From: JAGHKQ01 sp041920565
GTDB taxonomy: Bacteria; Bacillota; Bacilli; Bacillales; Bacillaceae_G
DNA length: 64,000 nt
Direction of reading: 5' to 3'
Assembly: GCA_041920565.1 (NCBI GenBank)
Contig: JBHGXS010000022.1
Location: 22,155 to 86,154, forward strand
In this document: positions 50,923-60,427 of the stretch, one piece after another
Layout: the number at the start of each line of letters is the position of its first letter
How positions within the stretch are numbered: position 1 is the stretch's first letter
Position numbers and translations under genes: made by a program
The notes under the pieces: generated by a model
The model's input: only the letters and a program-made list of their open reading frames with translations
What the model was told of the DNA's origin: nothing
The model's database searches: none

Positions 50923-52215
50923 ATGGGAAGCAATACTCTTACTCCCGCACTGCAGGGGTTACAGGGAACAATAACGGTGCCTGGCGACAAATCCGTTTCT
51001 CATCGTGCCGTCATGTTTGGGGCGATTGCACAAGGGAAAACAGTCATCAATGGATTTTTGCCGGGGGAAGATTGTTTAAGCACGATTTCTTGTTTTCAAA
51101 AACTGGGTGTAGAAATCAGCAGGAACGGCGACTTTGTCGAAGTGCATGGAAACGGAATTCAAGGATTAAAAGAGCCGACAGAAGTGCTGGATGTAGGAAA
51201 TTCAGGAACGACAATCAGACTTATGATGGGTATATTAGCCAATACGCCTTTTCACTCTTGTATTGTCGGAGATGCTTCGATAGGCAAACGTCCAATGAAA
51301 CGGGTGACAGAGCCATTAAAGGAAATGGGAGCCCAAATTGACGGACGTGACAATGGAAACTACACGCCGATCAGCATTCGGGGAGGAAACATAAAGGGCA
51401 TCCAGTACACTTCTCCCGTTGCCAGCGCACAAGTGAAGTCGGCTGTTTTATTGGCAGGGCTGCAAGGAGAAGGCATTACATCCGTTACAGAACCGCTTCA
51501 ATCAAGAGACCACACGGAGCGTATGCTTCAGGCTTTTGGCTGTAAAGTGGAAAAAAACGGCTTGACAGTTTCCGTAGAAGGGAAGCAAGAGCTTATCGGG
51601 ACGACTATTGAAGTTCCGGGAGATATTTCGTCTGCGGCATTCTTTTTAGTTGCTGGTGCCATCGTGCCAAACAGCTGCATCACATTGAAGAAAGTTGGAT
51701 TGAACCCGACAAGAACAGGCATATTGGATACCTTAAAACAAATGGGCGCAGCGATCCGCATCGAGAATGTGACAAATGAACAATTTGAGCCGTATGGCGA
51801 CATTACGATTGAAACGTCGGAATTAAAGGGTGTAGAAATCGGCGGAGATTTAATCCCGCGTTTAATCGACGAAATTCCGATTTTAGCTTTGGCGGCAACG
51901 CAAGCAGAAGGCGTTACCGTTATTAAAGATGCAAGCGAGCTCAAGGTGAAAGAAACCAATCGCATTGACACAGTAGTGAAAGAATTGCAAAGGCTGGGAG
52001 CAAACCTAGAAGCAACTGAAGACGGTATGATCATTTATGGAAAAACAGCATTAACGGGAAATACAGTCGATAGCCACGGCGATCACCGAATCGGAATGAT
52101 GCTTGCCGTTGCTTCTTGTCTTGCTAAGGGTGAAACAAACATACTTAATCGAGAGGCCGTTGCTGTATCCTATCCGAACTTTTTTGAACAGCTCAATAGT
52201 TTACAAGGGCGATAA
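50923..52215 (+). CDS. aroA: 3-phosphoshikimate 1-carboxyvinyltransferase (EPSP synthase)
   Basis: Sixth shikimate-pathway enzyme, 430 residues (aroE in B. subtilis). Landmarks VPGDKSVSHRAVM, LDVGNSGTTIRLM, RPMKRVTEPL, SAQVKSAVLLAGL and LKVKETNRI, ending with SHGDHRIGMML. ATG 50923 with TTAGGAGCG upstream is preferred; the earlier ATG at 50887 lies inside tyrA. It closes the aromatic block and is followed by a terminator. Confidence 0.96.
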   Translation: MGSNTLTPALQGLQGTITVPGDKSVSHRAVMFGAIAQGKTVINGFLPGEDCLSTISCFQKLGVEISRNGDFVEVHGNGIQGLKEPTEVLDVGNSGTTIRLMMGILANTPFHSCIVGDASIGKRPMKRVTEPLKEMGAQIDGRDNGNYTPISIRGGNIKGIQYTSPVASAQVKSAVLLAGLQGEGITSVTEPLQSRDHTERMLQAFGCKVEKNGLTVSVEGKQELIGTTIEVPGDISSAAFFLVAGAIVPNSCITLKKVGLNPTRTGILDTLKQMGAAIRIENVTNEQFEPYGDITIETSELKGVEIGGDLIPRLIDEIPILALAATQAEGVTVIKDASELKVKETNRIDTVVKELQRLGANLEATEDGMIIYGKTALTGNTVDSHGDHRIGMMLAVASCLAKGETNILNREAVAVSYPNFFEQLNSLQGR

Positions 52216-52243
52216 GAACCTTCTTTTAGAGGGTTCTTTTTTT
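52214..52243 (+). terminator. Terminator after aroA
   Basis: AAGAACC pairs with GGGTTCTT around a 10-base loop, followed by seven T. Confidence 0.8.
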
Positions 52244-52356
52244 ATTAAAACGGAGCAGCACATTTCTATATATTCTGCAAAGTTGCATGCTTGTTGCTCA
52301 AAATCATTTCGTTCGTTATCATAGAAAGATAATATGGCATAAAAAGGGGTCGAAAG

Positions 52357-53619
52357 ATGGATACATTACATAAAGCAGTGGAATTGATTGAAAACGGTGA
52401 AATTGAGCGCGGGCTTGGTCTGTTAGAGCAGTACGAGAAAAAAGGCTCTGATGAAGAGAAGTATGAAATTGCCCGTTACTATCACAGATTGGGATTTCTT
52501 GAAAAAGCCTTGTCCATAATGGAGGATTTGAATGCCTTATATCCGGAAGAAAGCGAGCTTATCCTATTTCTTGCGGAATTATATATTGATATGGACGAGG
52601 AGGATAAGGCTATTGAAGTGTTGAACGATATTCAAGAGCATGATGAACTGTATGTTCAATCCTTGCTTCTTGCTGCAGATTTGTATCAAATGCAAGGATT
52701 CGATGAAGTGGCCGAACAAAAATTGCTTATAGCGAAAGAAGCGCTCCCGGAGGAAACGGTAATTGACTTTGGGCTGGCCGAACTTTATAGCAGCCGTGGA
52801 GATTATGCTAAAGCTGTTCCTTATTACGAATCTATAGTTCACCTTCATTCAGAAATGGCCGGGGTTAATATCCACCTTCGTCTTGCTGAAAGTTTAAGTG
52901 CTATCGGCAAATGGGAAGAAGCAATCGAGCGCTATGAAGAGGGCTTGAAAGAAACGGAGGATCTGCATGCTTTATTTGGTTATGCTTTTACTCTCTACCA
53001 GGGAGGATTATATCAACGCGCCATTCCTGCCTTTGTTAAAGTTAAGGATTTAGATCCTGAATATTCTGCTGTCCACCCGTATTTGGCAAAATGTTATGAA
53101 GAAGAAGGCATGCTGCAAGAAAGCTACGAAACATTAAAAGAAGGCTTAAAAGTAAATGAATTTTCTCCAGAGCTGTACTCTTCTTTAGCGAAAATATGTG
53201 TAAAGCTCGGGAAGATGGAAGAAGCGGAAGATACTTTGCGACAAGCGGCTGCGCTTGATCCGACCAATTTAGAAGTCATATTGGGACTTACACAATTGCT
53301 TCGCATGCAGGAAAAATATGAGGATATTGTAGATGTTGTTGAAACCGTAAGAGAAAATGGCGAGCATGACCCGCAATTGGAATGGGATTTGGCATTTGCG
53401 AAAAAGGAACTAGAGGAATATTCTGATGCATTAAACCTTTATCGTAATGCATATACTTCTTTTAAGAATGATATTGCTTTTCTGGAAGAGTACGGATACT
53501 TTTTATTAGAAGAAGGATTGCAAAAAGATGCTAAGGAAGTATTTACAAGATTGCTACAGCTAGATCCGACACAAGTCCAAATTGAGGAGTTATTATATAA
53601 TTTAGAGGATTTACAGTAA
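52357..53619 (+). CDS. ypiA: Tetratricopeptide repeat protein YpiA
   Basis: Acidic protein of 420 residues made almost wholly of TPR-type helix pairs, with about ten repeats visible. Examples are ARYYHRLGFLEKALSIME, AELYIDMDEEDKAIEVLN and the later KLGKMEEAEDTLRQAAALDP. No enzyme motif, signal or membrane segment. AAAGGGG precedes the ATG. It lies upstream of ypiB, as in B. subtilis. It should be a protein-interaction scaffold, and the partner is unknown. Confidence 0.88.
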   Translation: MDTLHKAVELIENGEIERGLGLLEQYEKKGSDEEKYEIARYYHRLGFLEKALSIMEDLNALYPEESELILFLAELYIDMDEEDKAIEVLNDIQEHDELYVQSLLLAADLYQMQGFDEVAEQKLLIAKEALPEETVIDFGLAELYSSRGDYAKAVPYYESIVHLHSEMAGVNIHLRLAESLSAIGKWEEAIERYEEGLKETEDLHALFGYAFTLYQGGLYQRAIPAFVKVKDLDPEYSAVHPYLAKCYEEEGMLQESYETLKEGLKVNEFSPELYSSLAKICVKLGKMEEAEDTLRQAAALDPTNLEVILGLTQLLRMQEKYEDIVDVVETVRENGEHDPQLEWDLAFAKKELEEYSDALNLYRNAYTSFKNDIAFLEEYGYFLLEEGLQKDAKEVFTRLLQLDPTQVQIEELLYNLEDLQ

Positions 53620-53689
53620 TTTTGAAGGAAACTTGACGCTTCTTCTTGAATGTAAAAAGAAAAGAAGTACAGAGGAGGGACCGAACGTT

Positions 53690-54226
53690 ATGAATACCCC
53701 TGTTTCTGTGAATGAGAAAAAGGATTTCGTCAAATGGTTTTTAAGCAATTATCAGCTTAAGCAGCGAGAATGTGTGTGGATCCTGAATTATTTAATGAGT
53801 CATGATCAATTGATGAAAAAGGTGCATTTTGTAGAGCATGCCAAGTATTGCCCTCGAGGTCTCGTAATGTCAACGAATTGTGTGAAAGACGCTCCATTTC
53901 ATTTTTATAAACAAAATGTCATGACTACGGATGCAGAAAAATCGTTTCATGATATTCGGTTGAACCGAGACGAGGACATTTACATTCAGCTCAATTTTAA
54001 GGCCTCTTTCCAAAATTCGCATTATGTAGCGGTTTTGGAAGATAATCCGTACTTGCCGAAAAGCTTGGAAGTCAATGAAAAGGATCGATTGCTGGCTGAA
54101 CGATTTTTAGAAGAGACAATTTATAATTTCCAAAAGGAAAAATTAATGAGGTTGATTGACCAAGCCTTGGACCAACAAAATAAAGAAGCGTTCCAAGAAT
54201 TAACGCAGCAGTTAAAAAGCTTATAA
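53690..54226 (+). CDS. ypiB: YpiB/ReoY family protein (UPF0302)
   Basis: Soluble protein of 178 residues beginning MNTPVSVNEKKDFVKWFL, with ECVWILNYLMSHDQL and VHFVEHAKYCPRGLVMS, typical of this family. Listeria ReoY, a homologue, takes part in control of peptidoglycan synthesis by influencing ClpCP turnover of MurA; a like role here is an inference. The ATG at 53690 has AGAGGAGGG upstream, so the longer frame from 53633 is not used. A terminator follows. Confidence 0.88.
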   Translation: MNTPVSVNEKKDFVKWFLSNYQLKQRECVWILNYLMSHDQLMKKVHFVEHAKYCPRGLVMSTNCVKDAPFHFYKQNVMTTDAEKSFHDIRLNRDEDIYIQLNFKASFQNSHYVAVLEDNPYLPKSLEVNEKDRLLAERFLEETIYNFQKEKLMRLIDQALDQQNKEAFQELTQQLKSL

Positions 54227-54236
54227 TATTTTAAAG

Positions 54237-54262
54237 AAAACCCTTGAATTTCAAGGGTTTTT
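54237..54262 (+). terminator. Terminator after ypiB
   Basis: AAAACCCTTGAA pairs with TTCAAGGGTTTT with a minimal loop, followed by T residues. Confidence 0.8.
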
Positions 54263-54324
54263 CATTTTATTCGGTTCTTTAATATGGTTTAATAGAACAT
54301 GAGGACCATAGAGGGGGAAAAAAG

Positions 54325-54783
54325 ATGGATTGGACAACAAAGGATATAAAGCTATATCAGCAATCAAAGGAGTATGTAGATACCGTAATCATACCGCTTG
54401 TACCTGTTTCACTTGGTGGAGATATCGAATCAGTTGTACAAAGGGGAGAGTTTGTTTCAGCTTTAACTCGTGAAATCGAAAGGCAATATAGGGGAAGAAT
54501 CTTACTCGTTCCGCCGTTTACATATTTACAAGAAGAAAGAGAAGAATGTTCAAAGCACTTGCAAGTATGGACAAGCTCGTTCATTCGTGAAGGGATAAAG
54601 CATGCAGTGTACGTGACGAGCGATTTTGAATGGAAACAAGAAACGGACTTACAGGGAACATTGTTTTGGCTTCCCGCTTTGCCGTTGGAGCATCTGGATT
54701 CAAAAGCAAGGCAAGAGGTTTTGCAATCTCAAGTAAATGAAATCATGACAATTTTATTCAACAAGTGGGAAAAAGCAGAATAA
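54325..54783 (+). CDS. ypiF: YpiF-like protein (DUF2487)
   Basis: Soluble protein of 152 residues beginning MDWTTKDIKLYQQSKEYVDT, with LIPLVPVSLGG-like IIPLVPVSLGG and VPPFTYLQEE stretches. Position between ypiB and qcrA matches ypiF in B. subtilis. GAGGGGG precedes the ATG. No catalytic motif is evident. About 140 bases without a gene separate it from qcrA and probably hold the qcr promoter. Confidence 0.82.
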   Translation: MDWTTKDIKLYQQSKEYVDTVIIPLVPVSLGGDIESVVQRGEFVSALTREIERQYRGRILLVPPFTYLQEEREECSKHLQVWTSSFIREGIKHAVYVTSDFEWKQETDLQGTLFWLPALPLEHLDSKARQEVLQSQVNEIMTILFNKWEKAE

Positions 54784-54924
54784 ATAGACAGTTTTGTCGA
54801 TTGTAAGCAGTATCATATTGACCAATGACAATGGTTATTATATCATGATAGTGTCCTAGTTTTTATATGTTATAGACCTGTTTATCCTAATGGATGCAAC
54901 TTTTTATAGAGGGGGGAAATTTTC

Positions 54925-55434
54925 ATGAGCGAGAAAGAACACAGGGTATCAAGACGTCAGTTTTTAAACTACACACTGACAGGCGTTGGGGGATTTATGG
55001 CTGCTGGTATGCTTATGCCGATGGCGCGCTTTGCGTTGGATCCTGTTCTTGAGAAAGAAGCTGGAACTGAATTAGTGCCTGTTGCGCAAGTAAAGGAAAT
55101 TACCAAAGAGCCGAAGCGTTTTGACTTTAAAGTAAAAGTGGTGGATGGCTGGTACAAAACAGAAGAGCCGAAATCAGCGTGGGTTTACAAAAATGAAAGC
55201 GGCGACATCGTTGCGTTATCTCCAATTTGTAAACACTTAGGATGTACTGTCAACTGGAATTCTGACAAATCACATCCAAACCAATTTTATTGTCCATGCC
55301 ATGGCGGACGCTACGAGAAAGATGGTACAAACATCAAGGGTACTCCGCCGCTTGCGCCGCTTGACGTGTACGAAGCAAAAGTAAAGGATGGAACGCTTTA
55401 TTTAGGTAAGGCGAAGCCACATGGAGGTGCGTAA
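54925..55434 (+). CDS. qcrA: Menaquinol:cytochrome c reductase iron-sulfur (Rieske) subunit
   Basis: Rieske protein of 169 residues in the bc-type complex that passes electrons from menaquinol to cytochrome c. A twin-arginine type signal/anchor SRRQFLNYTLTG and a hydrophobic stretch (about 20-36) lead to the [2Fe-2S] ligands in CKHLGCTV and CPCHGGRYE. A GAGGGGGG site precedes the ATG. qcrB follows three bases after the stop. Maturation of the partner QcrC depends on ResB/ResC. Confidence 0.96.
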   Translation: MSEKEHRVSRRQFLNYTLTGVGGFMAAGMLMPMARFALDPVLEKEAGTELVPVAQVKEITKEPKRFDFKVKVVDGWYKTEEPKSAWVYKNESGDIVALSPICKHLGCTVNWNSDKSHPNQFYCPCHGGRYEKDGTNIKGTPPLAPLDVYEAKVKDGTLYLGKAKPHGGA

Positions 55435-55437
55435 TAG

Positions 55438-56112
55438 ATGTTGAACAAAATTTATGATTGGGTTGACGAACGTCTAGATATTACACCTTTGTGGCGCGAT
55501 ATCGCTGATCATGAGGTGCCTGAACACGTAAACCCTGCTCATCACTTTTCAGCATTCGTTTACTGTTTTGGAGGATTGACGTTTTTCGTAACCGTAATTC
55601 AAATTCTATCAGGTATGTTTTTGACAATGTATTATGTACCTGACATTAAAAATGCATGGGAATCTGTATATTATTTACAAAATGAAGTAGCGTACGGCCA
55701 AATTGTACGCGGTATGCATCACTGGGGTGCGAGTCTTGTTATCGTAATGATGTTTTTACATACATTGCGCGTGTTCTTCCAAGGTGCATATAAAAAGCCT
55801 CGTGAATTGAACTGGATTGTTGGGGTATTAATTTTCTTCGTAATGCTAGGTTTAGGATTCACTGGTTACTTATTGCCTTGGGATATGAAAGCGTTATTCG
55901 CTACTAAAGTAGGTCTGCAAATTGCAGAGCAAACGCCATTAATCGGTAAGCAAGTAAAAACGCTGCTTGCAGGTCACTCTGAAATCGTAGGTGCACAAAC
56001 GTTAACTCGCTTCTTTGCGATTCACGTATTCTTCTTACCTGGCGCACTATTAGGATTAATGGCTGCACACTTCTTAATCATTCGTAAGCAGGGTATTTCT
56101 GGTCCGCTATAA
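55438..56112 (+). CDS. qcrB: Menaquinol:cytochrome c reductase cytochrome b subunit
   Basis: Cytochrome b6-type protein of 224 residues with four membrane helices. Haem-ligand histidines are in VRGMHHWGASL (helix 2) with LHTLRVF, and in FAIHVFFLPG (helix 4). GYLLPWDMKALFATKVG is the quinol-site loop of the family. Size shows the split b6/subunit IV arrangement of Bacillus, with the rest of cytochrome b carried on QcrC. Start ATG follows GGTGCG of the qcrA end. Confidence 0.96.
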   Translation: MLNKIYDWVDERLDITPLWRDIADHEVPEHVNPAHHFSAFVYCFGGLTFFVTVIQILSGMFLTMYYVPDIKNAWESVYYLQNEVAYGQIVRGMHHWGASLVIVMMFLHTLRVFFQGAYKKPRELNWIVGVLIFFVMLGLGFTGYLLPWDMKALFATKVGLQIAEQTPLIGKQVKTLLAGHSEIVGAQTLTRFFAIHVFFLPGALLGLMAAHFLIIRKQGISGPL

Positions 56113-56155
56113 GATTTATAGATAATCGAAAATGTGAATTCAAAGGAGGGAGATT

Positions 56156-56923
56156 ATGCATCGCGGCAAAGGGATGAAATTTGTTGGTGATTCACGTGTA
56201 CCTGCTGTCCGTAAACCGAACATCCCGAAGGATTATTCGGAGTTTCCGGGGAAAACGGAAGCGTTTTGGCCAAACTTCCTGTTAAAGGAATGGATGGTAG
56301 GATCAGTTTTCTTAATTGGGTATCTATGTTTGACGGTCGCTCACCCGTCACCGCTTGAGCGCATTGCAGATCCGACAGATACCGGTTACATACCGTTACC
56401 TGACTGGTATTTCTTATTCTTGTATCAATTATTAAAATACTCATTCGCATCAGGTCCGTACACAATTATCGGTGCATTCATTATGCCTGGTATTGCGTTC
56501 GGTGCGTTATTGTTAGCTCCGTTTCTTGATCGCGGACCGGAGCGTCGTCCGTTAAGACGTCCTTTAGCAACTGGTTTTATGCTGCTTGCATTGGCGTCCA
56601 TCATCTTTTTAACTTGGGAATCTGTAGCACACCATGACTGGGAAGCAGCAAAGAAGCAAGGTGCTATTGTGAAAACGGTAGAAGTGGACAAGAATGCAGA
56701 AGGCTATAAAATTATGCAAGCGAATACTTGCTTAACTTGTCACGGTGACAATTTGCAAGGCGGTCCTGCGGCTCCGGCATTGCAAAACCTTGAACTGAAA
56801 CCGGAAGAAATCGCTAAGATTGCTAAGGAAGGTAAAGGAAACATGCCTAAAGGCGTGTTTAAAGGAACGGATGAAGAGCTGAAAAAGCTTTCTGAGTTTG
56901 TAGCAGGATTAGGAAAAGAATAA
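56156..56923 (+). CDS. qcrC: Menaquinol:cytochrome c reductase cytochrome b/c subunit
   Basis: Fusion protein of 255 residues. The N-terminal part is like subunit IV, with DPTDTGYIPLPDWYFLFLYQLLKY (shown in part: PLPDWYFLFLYQ) and three membrane helices. The C-terminal part is a cytochrome c domain with the haem motif CLTCHGD near residues 191-197 and an axial Met in GNMPKGVF. AAAGGAGGGAG precedes the ATG. The cytochrome c domain needs System II maturation (ResB/ResC). A terminator follows. Confidence 0.96.
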   Translation: MHRGKGMKFVGDSRVPAVRKPNIPKDYSEFPGKTEAFWPNFLLKEWMVGSVFLIGYLCLTVAHPSPLERIADPTDTGYIPLPDWYFLFLYQLLKYSFASGPYTIIGAFIMPGIAFGALLLAPFLDRGPERRPLRRPLATGFMLLALASIIFLTWESVAHHDWEAAKKQGAIVKTVEVDKNAEGYKIMQANTCLTCHGDNLQGGPAAPALQNLELKPEEIAKIAKEGKGNMPKGVFKGTDEELKKLSEFVAGLGKE

Positions 56924-56928
56924 CCCGT

Positions 56929-56957
56929 AAAAAGCTGGCTTTTTAGTCAGCTTTTTT
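56929..56957 (+). terminator. Terminator of qcrABC
   Basis: AAAAAGCTGGCT pairs with AGTCAGCTTTTT (one G-U), followed by T residues. Confidence 0.8.
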
Positions 56958-57058
56958 CTTTTCAGAAGGATAACTGACGCTGCTGCCTGTTGGGTGCCGG
57001 CAAGTTTTCTTTATGCTATAATACAATGAGAACTAAACAGAAAGTTGAGGGTTTACAA

Positions 57059-57658
57059 GTGGCATTTCTGTATCATATTCTTCGCAATCGAACCATTCTT
57101 TGGCTGCTCTTTATTATTAATGTTTTAGGAACGATATACGGCTATATTTGGTACAAATATCAATTGATGGAAACTCCTCCCCAATTTCTTATTTTTGTGC
57201 CGGACAGCCCGACTGCCAGCTTGTTCTTTGTTTTCGTTTTGTTCGCCTTTTTATGGAAGAAAAATTGGGGTCTTATGGAGGCCTTTGCTATCGTAACATT
57301 ATTCAAATATGGGATTTGGGCAGTCGTGATGAACATCCTTGTATACATAGTGGAAGGAAGTCTAGATTTAGCTAGTTACATGCTGATTGTTTCGCACGGT
57401 GCGATGGCTGTACAGGGGCTGTTATATGCACCTTTTTATCGGATTAAGATGTGGCATCTCATAGCAGCTGCAATTTGGACGCTGCATAATGATATCATTG
57501 ATTATGTCTTTTTTATGCTGCCTCGTTACAGCATGTTAAATGATTACTACCAGCCTATCGGTTATTTTACATTTTGGCTCAGCATCGCTTCTATAGCCAT
57601 TGCTTATTATCTATGCATACGTAAACAGCGTTTCTCGTTGCCTATTAACGGTCAGTAA
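57059..57658 (+). CDS. ypjA: YpjA family membrane protein (DUF1405)
   Basis: Membrane protein of 199 residues with six or more hydrophobic segments, few charges and many aromatic residues. Landmarks are LFIINVLGTIYGYIWY, FVPDSPTASLFFV and HNDIIDYVFFMLPRY. GTG at 57059 after GAGGG is chosen. A strong extended -10 TGCTATAAT lies at about 57014-57022, inside the longer frame from 56990, which excludes that start. Same place as ypjA in B. subtilis. Function unknown. Confidence 0.85.
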   Translation: MAFLYHILRNRTILWLLFIINVLGTIYGYIWYKYQLMETPPQFLIFVPDSPTASLFFVFVLFAFLWKKNWGLMEAFAIVTLFKYGIWAVVMNILVYIVEGSLDLASYMLIVSHGAMAVQGLLYAPFYRIKMWHLIAAAIWTLHNDIIDYVFFMLPRYSMLNDYYQPIGYFTFWLSIASIAIAYYLCIRKQRFSLPINGQ

Positions 57659-57664
57659 GTCTGC

Positions 57665-57690
57665 GGCCCCTTATTATTAGGGGGCTTTTT
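57665..57690 (+). terminator. Terminator after ypjA
   Basis: GGCCCCTT pairs with AGGGGGC(T) using G-U, followed by five T. Confidence 0.7.
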
Positions 57691-57838
57691 ATATTAAGAA
57701 TTCTTTTGTTTTCATTACCGGCTGGTATCGTACGGTTTGTGCGCGAGCGTTCTTCGGAGACAGCTTTTCTTTTTTTCATAAGGTCTATTCTTGTCCAACT
57801 TTTCATACACTTTACTAGGAATTTGAGGAGGGACAAGA

Positions 57839-58612
57839 ATGAAAAAATTAGTATTTCTGATTTTTCTAATGTTCGCTTTTATACCTTTGCCAATACATGC
57901 TTCCCATTGGAAAGACTTAAACGGATTGCTTGATGAAACATTGCAGCTTGTTAAGCAAAAAGAATATAAAAAAGCGGAACAGCTGTTGGAATATTTTGCT
58001 TCGCAATTTACCGGCTATAATAAACAAGAGAAATTGACTTCGCCTGAAGATATACGCGTCATTTCAGTGGCATATGACAAAGCGTTTGCGTCTATTCAAA
58101 GTAAAGATGTGAGCCAGAATGAAAAATGGGAAGATATGCTGGCCCTTCGTCTTGTTGTGGATGCGGAACAATCCAAGTTTCAGCCGCTTTGGCTCGATAT
58201 GGAACAATCTGTAATGAAGCCGTTTAATCGGATGGAACAAGCAATGAAAAAAGAAAATGATGAAACGTTTCAATACCAGTTAAATTTATTTTTAAATCAG
58301 CTTTCTATTATCTATCCGAGTTTGTCAGTCGATTTGCCGGATGAAGATTTACAGCGGCTGAACGCTCATCTAGCATATTTAGATGAATTCCGCAATTTAA
58401 TTGCGAAAAGTCCAAATGCACAAATGCAAGTGGAGGTTATGAAAGAGGATTTAGAGCGCATCTTTTTGAATGCAAAAGAAGATAGCGCTGATCCTTCACT
58501 CGTTTGGGTAATCATTACAACGGGAAGTGCCATTCTCATTACATTAACTTATGTAGGTTGGAGAAAATATAAAGGCGAGAAAGAAAAGAAACGGGTTAAG
58601 TCAAAAAATTGA
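57839..58612 (+). CDS. ypjB: Sporulation protein YpjB
   Basis: Protein of 257 residues with a signal peptide (about 1-21, ending PIHASHW), a long helical extracytoplasmic part, and a C-terminal membrane helix (about 222-242) followed by a very basic tail. GAGGAGGG precedes the ATG. It is the counterpart of the sigma-E-dependent YpjB of B. subtilis by order and layout. The exact sporulation role is unknown. Confidence 0.85.
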   Translation: MKKLVFLIFLMFAFIPLPIHASHWKDLNGLLDETLQLVKQKEYKKAEQLLEYFASQFTGYNKQEKLTSPEDIRVISVAYDKAFASIQSKDVSQNEKWEDMLALRLVVDAEQSKFQPLWLDMEQSVMKPFNRMEQAMKKENDETFQYQLNLFLNQLSIIYPSLSVDLPDEDLQRLNAHLAYLDEFRNLIAKSPNAQMQVEVMKEDLERIFLNAKEDSADPSLVWVIITTGSAILITLTYVGWRKYKGEKEKKRVKSKN

Positions 58613-58697
58613 CAAGAATCCAGCGGTGCAAGTTCGTTGACAGAAAGACAGTGACAAAATAGAATGAATAGTACCATAACTTCTATGGAGGGTAAAC

Positions 58698-59378
58698 ATG
58701 CTTTATTTGGTCTATTTTTTAGTAGTATTGCTTGTTCCGATTTATGCACAAATGAAGGTGAGAGGAACTTACAGCAAATATTCTGAAGTTTACTCTACTT
58801 CTGGAATGACAGGTGCAGACGTGGCAAGAAGAATTTTGGACGCAAACGGCTTATATGATGTACGAGTCGAAGAAACTCCCGGCTTTTTGTCCGATCACTA
58901 TGATCCGCGTTCAAAAACAGTTCGTTTGTCGACAAACAACTATTATGGTCATTCCGTAGCAGGTACGGCAGTTGCAGCCCACGAAGTCGGACATGCAATC
59001 CAAGATGCACAAGATTACGGATTTTTACGCTTCCGTCATGCGTTAGTGCCTGTGGCGAGCTTTAGTTCCAATATGTCATGGATTTTTATTATGATTGGTA
59101 TTTTTGCGCAAATTTCTAATTTGCTGTTGCTAGGAATTATTTTACTTGCAGCAGGGGTATTATTCCAATTGGTTACCTTACCGGTGGAATTTAATGCTTC
59201 CAATCGAGCAATGCAGCAAATCACTTCGCTTGGAATCGTTTCTCCCTCTGAAGAAGGGGATGCTCGTAAAGTGTTAAACGCTGCAGCTTTAACGTACGTG
59301 GCAACAGCTGCCGTGGCAGTGCTTGAGCTTCTGCGCCTTGTTTTAATTTACACAGGAATGCAGCGAAGCGACGATTAA
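58698..59378 (+). CDS. Zinc metallopeptidase, YugP family
   Basis: Membrane protease of 226 residues. An N-terminal helix is followed by a soluble part with the catalytic AAHEVGHAIQ (HExxH, about residues 94-103), then two or three membrane helices and a NASNRAMQQI region that supplies further conserved residues. GGAGGG precedes the ATG. It matches the YugP-like peptidases of Firmicutes. Substrate unknown. A terminator follows. Confidence 0.9.
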   Translation: MLYLVYFLVVLLVPIYAQMKVRGTYSKYSEVYSTSGMTGADVARRILDANGLYDVRVEETPGFLSDHYDPRSKTVRLSTNNYYGHSVAGTAVAAHEVGHAIQDAQDYGFLRFRHALVPVASFSSNMSWIFIMIGIFAQISNLLLLGIILLAAGVLFQLVTLPVEFNASNRAMQQITSLGIVSPSEEGDARKVLNAAALTYVATAAVAVLELLRLVLIYTGMQRSDD

Positions 59379-59408
59379 AGGCTATCGAATGAACGATAGC
59401 CTTTTTTA
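59378..59408 (+). terminator. Terminator after the YugP-family gene
   Basis: AAAGGCTATCG pairs with CGATAGCCTTT around six bases, followed by T residues. Confidence 0.8.
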
Positions 59409-59416
59409 TGTTCTGT

Positions 59417-60283
59417 TTAATTGTGCAGAGGGTTTTTATTTTCATCGAGTGTAAATCCTTCTCCGATGACATCGTGAACATCGCTTACTGCCACAAATGC
59501 GTGAGGGTCTACAGATGTAATAATATTTTTCAGCTTTACAATTTCATTTTTGGCGACAACACAATACAATACGTTTCGTTCTTGCTTTGTAAACGTTCCT
59601 TGCCCTTTTAAGAATGTGGCTCCGCGGTCCATCTCCGACAAAATCTTCAACGCGATTTCATCATTCTTATCAGAAATGATCGTTGTCCCCTTTGCCGCAT
59701 AAGCGCCTTCCTGCATGAAATCGATAACTCTGGCTCCGACAAATACAGCTACCAGTGTATACATGGCTTCCCTGTACGTTAAATATGTCAATGAAACTGT
59801 AATAACAACTGCATCAAACAAAAACATTGTCTTCCCCATGCTCCATCCTGCATATTTGTGGGCAAGACGAGCGATGATGTCCACTCCTCCGGTTGTGCCG
59901 CCAAAGCGGAAAATGATGCCTAAACCTACGCCAATAAACACCCCCGCAAATAAAGCGGCCAAAGTCATGTCATTATTTAGGGTGATATGTACCGGATATC
60001 GTTGGAAAAGCCATAAAAAAAGCGAAACGCTGATTGTTCCGATAATGGTGTAAATAAATGTTGTACGGCCGAGCAGTTTCCACCCGAGAAAGAACAATGG
60101 AATATTTAAAGCCAAGTTTGTGTAAGACGGATCCAGTTTAAATAAAAAGTACAACAAAAGGGTAATACCGGTGAATCCCCCTTCAGCTAAATTATTTTCA
60201 ATGTTAATATTGACGATGCCAAATGAAAAAATGGCAGATCCAATTAGAATAAAAAGGATATTTCGTATTTTGATATTAAACAT
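59417..60283 (-). CDS. ypjC: YitT family membrane protein (YpjC)
   Basis: Membrane protein of 288 residues. Five or six helices make up the N-terminal 195 residues, with the family stretches NNLAEGGFTGI and GIIFRFGGTTGGVDIIARL. The C-terminal soluble domain is of the DUF2179 type (GATFLKGQGTFTKQERNVL), which may bind a small ligand. ATG 60283 has GGGGGAA upstream. It is transcribed against its neighbours. Transport substrate unknown. Confidence 0.88.
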   Translation of the reverse strand: MFNIKIRNILFILIGSAIFSFGIVNINIENNLAEGGFTGITLLLYFLFKLDPSYTNLALNIPLFFLGWKLLGRTTFIYTIIGTISVSLFLWLFQRYPVHITLNNDMTLAALFAGVFIGVGLGIIFRFGGTTGGVDIIARLAHKYAGWSMGKTMFLFDAVVITVSLTYLTYREAMYTLVAVFVGARVIDFMQEGAYAAKGTTIISDKNDEIALKILSEMDRGATFLKGQGTFTKQERNVLYCVVAKNEIVKLKNIITSVDPHAFVAVSDVHDVIGEGFTLDENKNPLHN

Positions 60284-60427
60284 AGTATTCCCCCTGTAGT
60301 CTGTTTCTCTGCCAGTTTATTATAGAGTATCCTATGCATTCAGGCAAATTATGTATAGCGATAATAAAATTTGTCAAATTATACGGAATTGGCTAACATG
60401 AAAGAAGAAGGATAAGAGGTGATACAT

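Noticed and set aside
39703..54861. Shared 12-mer ATAGTGTCCTAG upstream of spoIVA and qcrA
   Set aside because: Many 12-mers are expected to recur by chance in 64 kb, and the flanks do not align.
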